Positions 32,442-41,819 of a stretch of DNA of 64,000 bases are shown piece after piece (position 1 is the first letter of the stretch; each line of letters begins with the position of its first letter). Made by a program: the position numbers and the translations under genes. Origin of the DNA: JAXMCI01 sp046349435 (GTDB lineage Bacteria > Pseudomonadota > Alphaproteobacteria > Dongiales > Dongiaceae); assembly GCA_046349435.1 (NCBI GenBank), contig JAXMCI010000002.1, positions 310,001 through 374,000 of the forward strand. The letters are read 5' to 3'. The notes beneath the pieces were generated by a model. It was not told where the DNA came from, did no database searches, and saw only the letters and a list, made by a program, of their open reading frames with translations.

Positions 32442-34040
32442 GTGCTGCTCGAAGCCCAGTCGCTGCCCGAGGGCCAGGTGCTGGCCGGCGACGTCGTGAT
32501 CGTCGGTGGCGGGCCTGCCGGCATCGCCGCCGGGCTGGCGCTGGCGCGGGCCGGCCGCAAGGTCGTGCTGCTCGAGGCCGGCGGGCTGGCGGTCGACGCC
32601 GCCGCCCAGGAGCTCTATGCCGGCGAGAATGTCGGGGTGCCCTATTTCGACCTCGACATCACCCGGCTCCGGATGCTCGGCGGCTCGACCAACCACTGGG
32701 GCAACCAGGTCTCCGATTTCGAGCCGATCGACTTCGCGCGCCGCGACTGGATCCCGCACAGCGGCTGGCCGATCGACCGGGCCGCGCTGCAGCCCTGGTA
32801 CGAGCGTGCCTTCCCCTTCCTCGATCTCGGCACCTGGGACCTCGACCGGCCGGCGCTGTGGCAGGCGCCCGCCGGGCCCTTCCGGCTTCCCGACCTCGCC
32901 GGCCGCCGCATCGCCACCAAGCTGTTCCGCCGCCGGGCGGAGGCGCTCCGGGTGGGCGAGCATCACCGCGACGCCCTGGTCGCCGAGCCGCGGCTCGCCC
33001 TCTGGCTGCAGGCCAGCGTCACCGAGATCGTGCTCGACCCCGGCGGCCGCGCGGTGGTCGCGCTGCGCGGCGTCACCGCGGCCGGCCGCCGCTTCACGGC
33101 GACCGGGGCCCAGTACGTGCTGGCCTGCGGCGGGCTGGAGAATCCGCGGCTGCTGCTCGCCAGCGACGCGGTGCAGGCGGGCGGCATCGGCAACGGCCGC
33201 GGCCTGGTCGGCCGCTTCTTCATGGACCATCTCAGGATCGAGAGCGGCATCCTGCTGCCGACCGATCCCGCGGCGCTCGCCGCCTATGCCGACAGCTTCG
33301 ACCGCCCGGTCGACCGCTTCGCCAACCTCTACCTGACGCCGGCGGCGCAGCGCGAGAACGGCACGGCGGTGTTCCGCCTGAAGTTCTTCTCGCGCATGGA
33401 GGGCGAGACCTCGCTCGGCTATCGCGGGGTCCGCGGCTTCCTCGCCGACCTCAAGGGCGGCCGCCCGCTCGACGGCTTCGGCACCCAGCTCGCCCGGATG
33501 ATCGTCGATCTCGACGGCATGGCGACCGGCCTCTATGCCGGGGTCGCCGGCCGGCGCGAGCTGCTCTGCGTCAGCGTCGTCGAGCAGGCGCCCAACCCGG
33601 ACAGCCGGGTGACGCTGTCGGCCGAGCGCGACGCGCTCGGGATGCGGCGCATCCGCCTGGACTGGCGGCTCTCCGATCTCGACCGCCACAGCTTCGAGCG
33701 CGGCCGCGCCGTGGCCGCCGCCGAGCTGGCCGCCGCCGGGCTCGGCCGCGCCCGCCTCGACGACGCGCCGGAGGTCGCCGCCTGGTCCGGCATCGCCGCT
33801 GGCGCGTCGGCCTCGCCGACCGGCGCCTTCGAGGCCGGCCACCACCACACCGGCACCACCCGCATGGCCGACGACCCGTCCGCCGGCGTGGTCGATCGCG
33901 ACGGACGGGTGTTCGGCGTCGACAACCTGTTCGTCGCCGGCAGCTCGACCTTCCCGACGCTCGGCAGCGCCAACCCGACGCTCACCATCGTCGCCCTGGC
34001 GCTGCGCCTCGCCGACCACCTCGCCAGGCTGGCCGCCTGA
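32442..34040 (+). CDS. GMC-family FAD oxidoreductase
   Basis: This 532-residue flavoprotein begins with GTG at 32442; VVIVGGGPAGIAAGLALARA with VVLLEAG forms the FAD Rossmann motif. MLGGSTNHWGNQVSDF is the GMC flavin-contact motif, and ACGGLENPRLLL a second one. The C-terminal block HHHTGTTRM, then DRDGRVFGVDNLFVAGSSTF and TLTIVALALRLADHL matches gluconate dehydrogenase/cholesterol-oxidase-like GMC enzymes, including the catalytic His. It has no signal of its own, in line with hitch-hiking export by the Tat small protein upstream. Substrate is probably an alcohol or sugar; unknown. Confidence 0.88.
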   Translation: MLLEAQSLPEGQVLAGDVVIVGGGPAGIAAGLALARAGRKVVLLEAGGLAVDAAAQELYAGENVGVPYFDLDITRLRMLGGSTNHWGNQVSDFEPIDFARRDWIPHSGWPIDRAALQPWYERAFPFLDLGTWDLDRPALWQAPAGPFRLPDLAGRRIATKLFRRRAEALRVGEHHRDALVAEPRLALWLQASVTEIVLDPGGRAVVALRGVTAAGRRFTATGAQYVLACGGLENPRLLLASDAVQAGGIGNGRGLVGRFFMDHLRIESGILLPTDPAALAAYADSFDRPVDRFANLYLTPAAQRENGTAVFRLKFFSRMEGETSLGYRGVRGFLADLKGGRPLDGFGTQLARMIVDLDGMATGLYAGVAGRRELLCVSVVEQAPNPDSRVTLSAERDALGMRRIRLDWRLSDLDRHSFERGRAVAAAELAAAGLGRARLDDAPEVAAWSGIAAGASASPTGAFEAGHHHTGTTRMADDPSAGVVDRDGRVFGVDNLFVAGSSTFPTLGSANPTLTIVALALRLADHLARLAA

Positions 34041-34325
34041 CTACAGGTCGGCGATCGCCGCGACCAGCGACAGCAGGGCGGCGAGGCCCAGCCAGAGCGC
34101 TGCCGCCGCGGCGGCGAAGCGGCGGCGGAATCCGGTCGCCGCATAGAGCGCCGCCGGCGCGATGCCGGCGAGCAGGAACAGGATCAGCGCGCCGCCGAGC
34201 GAGACCAGCAGGGTATGGGCGCGCCCGAGATCGGCGCCGTGCGCCCGCTGCACGGCGAGCGCGCCGGCATAGCACGCCGCGAAGATTGCCGCCGGCACAC
34301 GCCACCCTGCCTTCGTCCACGCCAC
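34041..34325 (-). CDS. Small hypothetical membrane protein
   Basis: This 94-residue protein has three hydrophobic segments (PAAIFAACYAGALAV, TLLVSLGGALILFLLAGIAP, and AAAAALWLGLAALLSLVAAI). I prefer the GTG at 34325, which has CGGGAG seven bases upstream, over an ATG at 34349 without a ribosome site. The stop is directly adjacent to that of the convergent oxidoreductase gene. No family is recognised. Confidence 0.6.
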   Translation of the reverse strand: MAWTKAGWRVPAAIFAACYAGALAVQRAHGADLGRAHTLLVSLGGALILFLLAGIAPAALYAATGFRRRFAAAAAALWLGLAALLSLVAAIADL

Positions 34326-34474
34326 GATCGCTCTCCCGTGATGAACCATAGCAGCCCGCGAGGCTTTGCGGGAGCCGGGTCGGCGGTCCGCACCCGGTGG
34401 TTGCGGCTCGCGTCCACAGTGCATCGCTTGCCGGCGGTCGGCCCGGCCGGATAGGGTTTCCCCGAGGGGGGCTC

Positions 34475-35014
34475 GTGACGGGATCCAGGGCGACGCTGCA
34501 CTTTGTCTGCGGGAAGGCGGCCTCCGGCAAGACGACGCTGGCGCGGGACCTGGCGGCGCGGCACGGCGCGGCGCTGTTCTGCGAGGACGAGTGGCTGACC
34601 CTCCTGGAGGCGTCGATCGTCGACCTCGGGTCGTTCGACGATCATGCGCGCCGCCTGCGATCGGCCCTGGCGCCCCATCTCGCCCAGCTGCTGCGCATCG
34701 GCACCTCCGTGGTGCTCGACTTCGCCGGCAACACGCCGGAAGAGCGCGGCTGGGTGCGGTCGATCTTCGAGGCGGCCGGCGCCGGGCATCGGCTGCACGT
34801 CATCCTGGCCTGCGATGGGCTGTGCAAGGCCCGCCTGCGCCAGCGCAACGAGACGAAGCCGGCCGGGCTCTACTTCGGGCCGGTGTCGGAAGCGCTGTTC
34901 GACGAGGTGACGCGGTACTTCGTACCGCCCGCCGACGCCGAGGGCTTCATGGTGACGAGCTACGACGCCGCGAGCGGCTGTACGGAAGAACTGCGGACAG
35001 GAGCATCAGGATGA
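34475..35014 (+). CDS. P-loop kinase-like protein (AAA_33/zeta-toxin-like)
   Basis: This 179-residue protein starts at GTG 34475 behind a GAGGGGG site. Walker A is GKAASGKT at residues 13-20, followed by LARDLAARHGAALFCEDEWL, where the acidic pair is the usual substrate-binding position of small-molecule kinases. VVLDFAGNTPEERGW is a Walker B-like strand, and LRQRNETK a lid arginine region. Proteins of this type phosphorylate small molecules or tRNA/peptidoglycan precursors. The stop overlaps the next start by 4 bp (ATGA), so it is coupled to a quinone oxidoreductase. Target unknown. Confidence 0.75.
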   Translation: MTGSRATLHFVCGKAASGKTTLARDLAARHGAALFCEDEWLTLLEASIVDLGSFDDHARRLRSALAPHLAQLLRIGTSVVLDFAGNTPEERGWVRSIFEAAGAGHRLHVILACDGLCKARLRQRNETKPAGLYFGPVSEALFDEVTRYFVPPADAEGFMVTSYDAASGCTEELRTGASG

Positions 35015-36027
35015 GAGCGATCGGCTACCGCCACCCCCGGCCCCTCGCCGACGAGGACGCCCTCGTCGAGCTCGATCTGCCGGCGCCCGAGCCCGGGCCG
35101 CGCGACCTGCGCGTCGCCGTCAAGGCGGTGTCGGTCAACCCGGTCGACGTCAAGCAGCGCGCCAGGGCCGCGCCGCCGGAGGGCACGGCGCGCGTGCTGG
35201 GCTTCGACGCCGCCGGGGTGGTCGAGTCGGTCGGCGCCGAGGTCACCCTGTTCAAGCCCGGCGACGCGGTGTTCTACGCCGGCGCCATCGACCGGCCCGG
35301 CAGCAACGCGGCGCTGCAGCTGGTCGACGAGCGCATCGTCGGGCCGAAGCCGCGCTCGCTCGGCTTCGCCGAGGCGGCCGCGCTGCCGCTGACCGCGCTG
35401 ACCGCCTGGGAGCTGCTGTTCGACCGGCTCGGCGTGCCCTGCGGGCGCAAGACGGGCGGCGGCGCGCTGCTGGTGATCAACGGCGCCGGCGGGGTCGGCT
35501 CGATCCTGATCCAGCTGGCGCGCCGGCTGACCGGCCTCGCCGTCATCGCCACCGCCTCGCGGCCGGAAACCGTCGCCTGGGTGCGCGCGATGGGCGCCGC
35601 GCACGTCGTCGACCATCGCCGGCCGCTCGACGAGGGGCTGGCGGCGATCGGCATCCCGGCGGTCGAGTACGTCGCCGGGCTGACCGCGAGCGACGCCCAC
35701 CTGCCGGCGATCGTCCGGGCGATCGCGCCGCAGGGCCGGCTGGCGCTGATCGACGACCCCGCGGAATTCGACATCGTGCCGCTCAAGCGCAAGAGCGTCT
35801 CGGTGCATTGGGAGCTGATGTTCACCCGCTCGCTCTACGGCACGGCCGACATGATCGAGCAGCACCGCATCCTTGCCGAGGTGGCGGCGCTGGTCGATGC
35901 CGGGGTGCTGCGCACGACGATGACGGAGAATCTCGGGCCGCTGACCGTGGCCGGCCTGCGCCGCGCCCACGCCCTGGTCGAGAGCGGCCGGGCCATCGGC
36001 AAGACGGTGCTGGAGGGCTTCGCCTGA
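35011..36027 (+). CDS. Zinc-type alcohol dehydrogenase-like / quinone oxidoreductase family protein
   Basis: This 338-residue medium-chain dehydrogenase-like protein has SVNPVDVKQRARAAPPEG, LGFDAAGVVESVGAEVTLFK, LPLTALTAWELLFDRL and the NADPH motif LLVINGAGGVGSILIQLARR. The zinc-ligand cysteines and catalytic histidines of true alcohol dehydrogenases are absent, so it belongs with the zinc-independent ZADH2/YhdH-like reductases that reduce quinones or activated alkenes using NADPH. It overlaps the upstream kinase-like gene by 4 bp and converges with the acyl-CoA synthetase gene with one base between. Confidence 0.9.
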   Translation: MRAIGYRHPRPLADEDALVELDLPAPEPGPRDLRVAVKAVSVNPVDVKQRARAAPPEGTARVLGFDAAGVVESVGAEVTLFKPGDAVFYAGAIDRPGSNAALQLVDERIVGPKPRSLGFAEAAALPLTALTAWELLFDRLGVPCGRKTGGGALLVINGAGGVGSILIQLARRLTGLAVIATASRPETVAWVRAMGAAHVVDHRRPLDEGLAAIGIPAVEYVAGLTASDAHLPAIVRAIAPQGRLALIDDPAEFDIVPLKRKSVSVHWELMFTRSLYGTADMIEQHRILAEVAALVDAGVLRTTMTENLGPLTVAGLRRAHALVESGRAIGKTVLEGFA

Positions 36028-36028
36028 G

Positions 36029-37816
36029 CTACCCCTTCTCGTAGAGCGCGGCCAGCGCCGCGCGGTACTGCTCCTTGACCTTGTGGCGGCGGACCTTCAG
36101 CGAGCCGGTGAGCAGCCCGTTCTCGATGGTGAAGGGCTCGCGGGCGACGGCGAAGCGGCGGATCCGCTCGATCTGCGACAGCCGGCGGTTGACCCGCTCC
36201 AGCGCGGCGCCGAGCGCCTTGGCCAGCTCCGGGTCGTCGGCCAGCGCCGCCAGCTCGGCCGGCCGGCCGCGCCGCCGCGCGACCTCCGCCAGAGTCTCCT
36301 GCGAGGGCACCAGCACCGCGACGAGGTGCGGGCGGGAGTCGCCCTCGACCACCGCCTGGGCGATCTCCGGCTCGAGCGACAGGATGCCCTCGACCCGGGC
36401 CGGCGAGACGTTGTCGCCGCCCGACAGCACGATCAGGTCCTTCTTGCGGTCGGTGATCTCGAGATAGCCGTCCGCGTCGAGCCGCCCGACGTCGCCGGTG
36501 TGCAGCCAGCCCTCGCGCACCGCCTGGGCGGTGGCGGCCGGATCGCGCCAATAGCCCTTCATCACCAGCTCGCCGCGGACCAGGATCTCGCCGTCCTCGG
36601 CGATGCGGACCTCGACGTCCTTGAGCGGCGGCCCGACCGCGCGCAGCTTGACCCGGCCGGGCGGATTGCAGGAGATCACCGGCGAGGCCTCGGTCTGGCC
36701 GTAGCCCTGCAGGATGCGCAGGCCGAGCGCGGTGAAGAAGATGCCGACCTCGTAGTTGAGCGCCGCGCCGCCCGAGACGAAGCATTTCAGCCGCCCGCCG
36801 AAACGCTGCCGCAGCTTCTCGCGGACCAGCCGCTCGGCGACGCCGTCGAGCAGGCGCTGGCCGAATCCGAGGCTGCCCGGCCGCTCGGTGCGCTGCCGGC
36901 CGAGCTCGAGCGCCAGCCGCACCAGCCGCTGCCGCCAGCCCGGCGCCTTGGCGAGCTGACGCTCGATGCGCTGGCGCATCACCTCGTAGAGCCGCGGCAC
37001 CGCCGTCATGATGGTCGGCCGCGCCTCCAGCATGTTGTCGGTCAGCTTCTCGACGCTCTCGGCGTAGTAGATCTGCGCGCCGAGCAGGATCGGGAAGAAC
37101 TGGCCGGCGGTGTGCTCGTAGGAGTGCGACAGCGGCAGGAAGGAGAGGAAGACCTCCTCGCCCAGGCCGAACTCGCGCAGCAGGTGATGGGCGCCGTCGC
37201 AATTGGCCAGGATCGAGCCGTGCGTCAGCATCACCCCCTTGGGGGTGCCGCCGGTGCCCGAGGTGTAGATGAAGCAGCTGGTGTCCTCGCGCCGCAGCCG
37301 GGCGAGGCAGGCCGCCAGGTCGAGGGCGGGCGCGGCGCCGCCCAGCTCCGCCCAGCGCAGCAGCCGCTGCGGCGCGCCGGCGACCGGCTCGACCGCGTCC
37401 ATGGCGATCGCCACGGCGAGCTCGGGCAGCTCGGCCGCCGCCTCCAGCACCCGGCGGGCGACGGCGCCGCCGCCGACCACAGCGGCACGCGCGCCGCTGT
37501 GCGACAGGATGTGGCGGTGGTCGGCGACCGTGTTGGTCGTGAAGGTCGGCACCGCGATGGCGCCCAGCGTCATGATCGCGAGGTCGGCGATCAGCCATTC
37601 CGGCCGGTTCTCGGCGACCAGCGCCACCCGGTCGCCGGCACCGATGCCGAGGCCGGCGAGGCCCGCCGCGGCGGCGCGCACCGCGTCCGCCACCGCCTGC
37701 CAGGAGAGCGGCCGCCAGGCGCCGTCGCGCTTCTGCCAGAGGAAGGGCGCCTCGCCGCGGCGCTCGGCCTGGGTGAAGAACAGGCTCGGCAGGCTGGCCC
37801 AGGCCTGGTGATCCAA
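36029..37816 (-). CDS. Long-chain acyl-CoA synthetase (AMP-forming)
   Basis: This 595-residue ligase has the AMP-binding P-loop YTSGTGGTPKGVMLTHG, FLPLSHSYEHTAG, LQGYGQTEASPVIS, GWLHTGDVGRLDADGYLEI and DRKKDLIVLSGGDNVSP. It matches the FadD15-like long-chain subfamily, which activates fatty acids to acyl-CoA in the cytoplasm or at the inner membrane. The start is TTG at 37816, chosen because GGGGAGG lies seven bases upstream and LDHQAWASLPSLFF fits the family N-terminus; no ATG or GTG gives that. Confidence 0.92.
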   Translation of the reverse strand: MDHQAWASLPSLFFTQAERRGEAPFLWQKRDGAWRPLSWQAVADAVRAAAAGLAGLGIGAGDRVALVAENRPEWLIADLAIMTLGAIAVPTFTTNTVADHRHILSHSGARAAVVGGGAVARRVLEAAAELPELAVAIAMDAVEPVAGAPQRLLRWAELGGAAPALDLAACLARLRREDTSCFIYTSGTGGTPKGVMLTHGSILANCDGAHHLLREFGLGEEVFLSFLPLSHSYEHTAGQFFPILLGAQIYYAESVEKLTDNMLEARPTIMTAVPRLYEVMRQRIERQLAKAPGWRQRLVRLALELGRQRTERPGSLGFGQRLLDGVAERLVREKLRQRFGGRLKCFVSGGAALNYEVGIFFTALGLRILQGYGQTEASPVISCNPPGRVKLRAVGPPLKDVEVRIAEDGEILVRGELVMKGYWRDPAATAQAVREGWLHTGDVGRLDADGYLEITDRKKDLIVLSGGDNVSPARVEGILSLEPEIAQAVVEGDSRPHLVAVLVPSQETLAEVARRRGRPAELAALADDPELAKALGAALERVNRRLSQIERIRRFAVAREPFTIENGLLTGSLKVRRHKVKEQYRAALAALYEKG

Positions 37817-37854
37817 ACGCGCCTCCCCTGGGGCTTGCGGCCGGCGTCCGGCGG

Positions 37855-39876
37855 TCACACGAGGTCGCGGGCGATCCGCCGCTGCCAGCGGCGGGCGAGC
37901 ACCTCGCGGTCGCCTTCGTGGGCCGTGAAGGCCGAGTCCAGCACGAACTCGGTCGCCGTCGCGGTGAGGCGGGTCGTCGCCTCGATCCGGGTGCGCCACT
38001 CGCCGCGCCCGATCAGGATGGTGCGCGACATCTCGGTCTCGGCGGAGAGCGGGTCGTCCTCGCAGATCGACACGCGCTCCGACATGGCGGTGCCGATCTC
38101 CAGCCCGTTATGCTCGAGACGGGCGAGCCCTTCGTCGCGCAGCGCGTTCAGGCTGATGCGGCCGGTGCCGTAGTCGCGCGTCGCGGTCACCGTCCAGGCC
38201 ACCGGCGCGAGCTCGGTCCGGCGCGCGGGGGCAGCCGCCTCCGGTTCCGCGAAAGCGGGCGCCGGCGCGTCCGCGGCCGGCGTGCGCAGCGGCAGGACCA
38301 AGTGCGTGCCCTCGAGGTGCACGGTCAGGGTGACCGGGTGCGGCGCCGGCCAGACCATCGGCCAGTAGGTGGTGGCCAGCGCCAGCCGGACGCGGTGGCC
38401 GGCGGCGAAGCGGTAGCCGGCGTCGTTGAGCTGCAGCCGCACGCGATAGCGCTGCCCGGGGACGAGGGGCGAGGGGCTCTCATGCCCGTCGCGGTGGGTC
38501 AGGTTCAGGATGCCGAAGCTGACGCGGGTCGAGGCGCCGTCCGGCGCGACGTCGCAGAGCCGGGCCACCAGGGTGGCGACCGGCTGGTCGACCGAGAGCT
38601 CGATCTCGAGCACCGGGGCGCCCAGGATCTCGCACGGCGCCTCCAGCAGCGCCGAATCGAAGCACAGGCTGCGGCCGTCATCCTCCCGCTGGTCGGCGGG
38701 GAATTCCGGACCGCGGCCGCCGGTGCCGTAGGGGCACCACTCGCCGGCAGCCAGCCCGTGCGTCTGCGGCGAGCGGAAGGACAGGCTGCGGCGGTGCGAC
38801 GGGCCCGCCACCAGCCGCCCCCGCTCCAGGCCGAGGCGGAGCGGCGCGATCGCCGGGCTCGGCCACTGGAGCTCGGCCACCCAGCGGCCCGGGCAGGTCT
38901 CGTAGAAGGGCCGCGCCGGAATCGACTCGCCGATCCAGGCCCGCAGCATCGGCTCGGCCTCGCAGCCGTTCGCCGCGCCCTTCAGCCAGCGGTCCCACCA
39001 GCGCACCGCATGCTGCAGGAAGCCGATCGCCGGCCCGGGCACCGCCAGATGCGGGTACATGTGCGCCCACGGGCCGATGATGCCTTGCCGCGGCACCTGC
39101 AGATGGGCGAGCAGCCGCGGGATCGCGTTGCTGTAGCCGTCGAGCCAGCCGCCGACCGCCAGGACCGGGCACTGGATCGCGCCATAGTCCTCGCACACCG
39201 AGCCGTGCTTCCAGTAGGCGTCGCGGCGCTGGTGCTCGAGCCAGGGCTCGATCGGCTGCACCAGCGCCTCGAGCCGCTCCAGCCACAGGCTGCGCCAGCG
39301 CTCGCCGAGGATGGCGGGATCCGGCGGCCGCGGCAGCAGGGCGAAGAAGGTGGTGCCCCAGTCCAGCGTGTCGTTGAGGACGCAGCCGCCCATGTAGTGC
39401 ATGTCGTCGGCGTAGCGGTCGTCGGTCGAGCAGGAGGTGATGATCGCCTTCAGCGCCGGCGGCCGGAGCGCCGCCACCTGCAGGGCGTTGAAGCCGCCCC
39501 AGCTGTTGCCCATCATGCCGACCGCGCCGGTGCACCAGGGCTGCGCCGCCAGCCAGGCGATCGCCGCCTTGCCGTCCTCGAGCTCCTGGGCCAGGTACTC
39601 GTCGGTCATCACTCCGTCGGAATCGCCGGAGCCGCGCAGGTCGACGCGCACTGCGGCGTAGCCGTGGCCGGCGAAGTAGCGGTGGATCGGCTCGTCCCGC
39701 GCCACGGTGAAGTCGCGGCGGCGATAGGGGATGTACTCCATGATCGCCGGCACGGGGTGCTGCCCGGCATCCTCCGGCAGCCAGATCCGGCAGGCCAGCC
39801 GGGCGCCGTCCGGCATCGGGATCCAGCCATCCTCGATGACGCGAACCTCGCGTGGAAAGCTGGTCCGGACCCTCAT
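37855..39876 (-). CDS. CocE/NonD family hydrolase (X-Pro dipeptidyl-peptidase-like)
   Basis: This 673-residue protein has an alpha/beta-hydrolase core with VRVDLRGSGDSDG and nucleophile S125 in GNSWGGFN, then the helical cap and a C-terminal jelly-roll domain (RYRVRLQLNDAGYRFAAGHR). The full PepX/cocaine-esterase architecture is present without a signal peptide. Homologues hydrolyse esters or amides such as cocaine, cephalosporin esters and glutaryl-acyl groups. Start ATG 39876 follows GGAGGAGACG. The gene is divergent from the M3 peptidase. Confidence 0.9.
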   Translation of the reverse strand: MRVRTSFPREVRVIEDGWIPMPDGARLACRIWLPEDAGQHPVPAIMEYIPYRRRDFTVARDEPIHRYFAGHGYAAVRVDLRGSGDSDGVMTDEYLAQELEDGKAAIAWLAAQPWCTGAVGMMGNSWGGFNALQVAALRPPALKAIITSCSTDDRYADDMHYMGGCVLNDTLDWGTTFFALLPRPPDPAILGERWRSLWLERLEALVQPIEPWLEHQRRDAYWKHGSVCEDYGAIQCPVLAVGGWLDGYSNAIPRLLAHLQVPRQGIIGPWAHMYPHLAVPGPAIGFLQHAVRWWDRWLKGAANGCEAEPMLRAWIGESIPARPFYETCPGRWVAELQWPSPAIAPLRLGLERGRLVAGPSHRRSLSFRSPQTHGLAAGEWCPYGTGGRGPEFPADQREDDGRSLCFDSALLEAPCEILGAPVLEIELSVDQPVATLVARLCDVAPDGASTRVSFGILNLTHRDGHESPSPLVPGQRYRVRLQLNDAGYRFAAGHRVRLALATTYWPMVWPAPHPVTLTVHLEGTHLVLPLRTPAADAPAPAFAEPEAAAPARRTELAPVAWTVTATRDYGTGRISLNALRDEGLARLEHNGLEIGTAMSERVSICEDDPLSAETEMSRTILIGRGEWRTRIEATTRLTATATEFVLDSAFTAHEGDREVLARRWQRRIARDLV

Positions 39877-40004
39877 CGTGCGTCTCCTCCGGCCGCTGCC
39901 GGCTTGGCGCGGCGCGGTCCAGAGCTTATATCGCTCGGCGACGCTCCGCGTCACCGCCCCTGCCGGTCTGGCCCCCGGGGCGCCGCCTGCGAGAGAGAGG
40001 TTCC

Positions 40005-41819
40005 ATGCCGATCGGCCCGATGACCGCCCCGGAAGCCGCCGCCGCGACCGCCGCCGACCCGGCCCGGGCGCTGCCCGAGTGGGATCTCTCCGACCTCTAT
40101 CCCGGCCGCGATTCGGCAGCTCTGGCGGCCGACCTGGCGGCCGCCGCCGGGGATGCCCGGCGCTTCGCCCAGGCTCATGAAGGAAAGCTCGAGACGCTGT
40201 CCGGCGCCGTGCTCGGCGCGGCGGTGGCGGAGTACGAGCGCCAGCAGGAGCGACTCGGCCGGATCATGAGTTACGCCCAGCTGGTCCAGGCGGGCAACAT
40301 CACCGATCCGGAGATCGGCAAGTTCTACCAGACCATGCAGGAGAAGGTGAACGCGATCTCCACCGACCTGCTGTTCTTCACCCTCGAGCTCAACCGCCTG
40401 TCCGACGCGGCGCTCGAGGCCAAGCTCGCCGACCCGGCGCTGGCCCACTACCGGCCGTGGCTGCGCGACGTCCGCGCCTTCCGCCCGCACCAGCTCTCCG
40501 ACGAGATCGAGAAGCTGCTGCACGAGAAGTCGGTGGCCGGCCGCGCCGCCTGGACCCGCCTCTTCGACGAGACGCTGGCCGGGCTGCGCTTCCCGGTCGA
40601 CGGCAAGGAGCTGACCAGCAACGAGGTCCTCAACCTGCTGACCGACAAGGACGGCGCGACCCGCAGGAAGGCGGCGAAGACGCTGGCCAAGGTGATGCAG
40701 GAGAACGCCCGCAGCTTCGCCCTCATCACCAACACGCTGGCCAAGGACAAGGAGATCGAGGACAAGTGGCGCGGCTTCGCCCGCCCGGTCTCCTCGCGCA
40801 ACCTCGCCAACCAGGTCGAGGACGCCGTGGTCGACGCCCTGGTCGCCGCCGTGCGCGAGTCCTATCCCCGGCTGTCGCACCGCTACTACCGGATCAAGGC
40901 CGGCTGGTTCGGCCAGGACCGGCTCGACTACTGGGACCGCAACGCGCCGCTGCCGCGCGACGACGACCGCAGCATCCCGTGGGACGAGGCGGTCTCGACC
41001 GTGCTCGGCGCCTATGGCGCGTTCTCGCCGAAGCTGGCCGATCTCGGCCGCCGCTTCTTCGACAATCGCTGGATCGACGCGCCGCCGCGGCCGGGCAAGG
41101 CGCCGGGCGCCTTCGCCCATCCGACCGTGCCGGCGGCCCATCCCTACCTGCTGCTCAACTACCACGGCAAGATCCGGGACGTGATGACGCTGGCCCACGA
41201 GCTCGGGCACGGCGTCCACCAGCTGCTGGCGGCGCCGCGCGGCCAGCTGATGTCGGACACGCCGCTGACCTTGGCCGAGACCGCCTCGGTGTTCGGCGAG
41301 ATGCTGACCTTCCAGGCGCTGCTGAAGGGCGAGCAGGACCCCAAGAAGCGGCGCCTGCTGCTCGCCGGCAAGGTCGAGGACATGCTGAACACGGTGGTCC
41401 GCCAGATCGCCATGCACGAGTTCGAGCGCCGGCTGCACGACCGCCGCCGCGAGTCGGAGCTGACGGCCGAGGAGATCGGCGGGATCTGGCTGGAGACCCA
41501 GGCCGAGAGCCTCGGCCCGGCGCTGCGCTTCGACGACGACTACCGGATCTTCTGGACCTACATCCCGCACTTCATCCACGTGCCGTTCTACGTCTACGCC
41601 TACGCCTTCGGCGATTGCCTGGTGAACTCGCTCTACGCCGTCTACCAGGGCGCCGAGAAGGGCTTCGCCGAGCGCTACTTCGCCATGCTCTCGGCCGGCG
41701 GCACGCTGCGCCACCAGGAGCTGCTGGCGCCCTTCGGGCTCGATGCCGCCGACCCCGCCTTCTGGAAGCGCGGGCTCGACGTCATCGCCGGCTTCATCGA
41801 CCAGCTCGAGGCCGCCTGA
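40005..41819 (+). CDS. M3 family oligoendopeptidase (PepF-type)
   Basis: This 604-residue cytoplasmic zinc peptidase carries HELGHGVHQLL with ligands H398 and H402 and catalytic E399, followed by LAETASVFGEML, which supplies the third ligand. The PepF/M3B pattern also includes WDLSDLYPGRDS at the N-terminus, HPYLLLNYHGKIRDVMTLAH, and IPHFIHVPFYVYAYAFGD with substrate-binding tyrosines. It degrades short peptides in the cytoplasm. Its stop overlaps the start of an ABC1 kinase gene by 1 bp (TGATG). Confidence 0.93.
   Translation: MPIGPMTAPEAAAATAADPARALPEWDLSDLYPGRDSAALAADLAAAAGDARRFAQAHEGKLETLSGAVLGAAVAEYERQQERLGRIMSYAQLVQAGNITDPEIGKFYQTMQEKVNAISTDLLFFTLELNRLSDAALEAKLADPALAHYRPWLRDVRAFRPHQLSDEIEKLLHEKSVAGRAAWTRLFDETLAGLRFPVDGKELTSNEVLNLLTDKDGATRRKAAKTLAKVMQENARSFALITNTLAKDKEIEDKWRGFARPVSSRNLANQVEDAVVDALVAAVRESYPRLSHRYYRIKAGWFGQDRLDYWDRNAPLPRDDDRSIPWDEAVSTVLGAYGAFSPKLADLGRRFFDNRWIDAPPRPGKAPGAFAHPTVPAAHPYLLLNYHGKIRDVMTLAHELGHGVHQLLAAPRGQLMSDTPLTLAETASVFGEMLTFQALLKGEQDPKKRRLLLAGKVEDMLNTVVRQIAMHEFERRLHDRRRESELTAEEIGGIWLETQAESLGPALRFDDDYRIFWTYIPHFIHVPFYVYAYAFGDCLVNSLYAVYQGAEKGFAERYFAMLSAGGTLRHQELLAPFGLDAADPAFWKRGLDVIAGFIDQLEAA

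Noticed and set aside
37918..40023. A 701-codon open frame antisense to the CocE-type hydrolase
   Set aside because: Same GC artefact; the hydrolase on the minus strand has clear motifs including GNSWGG.
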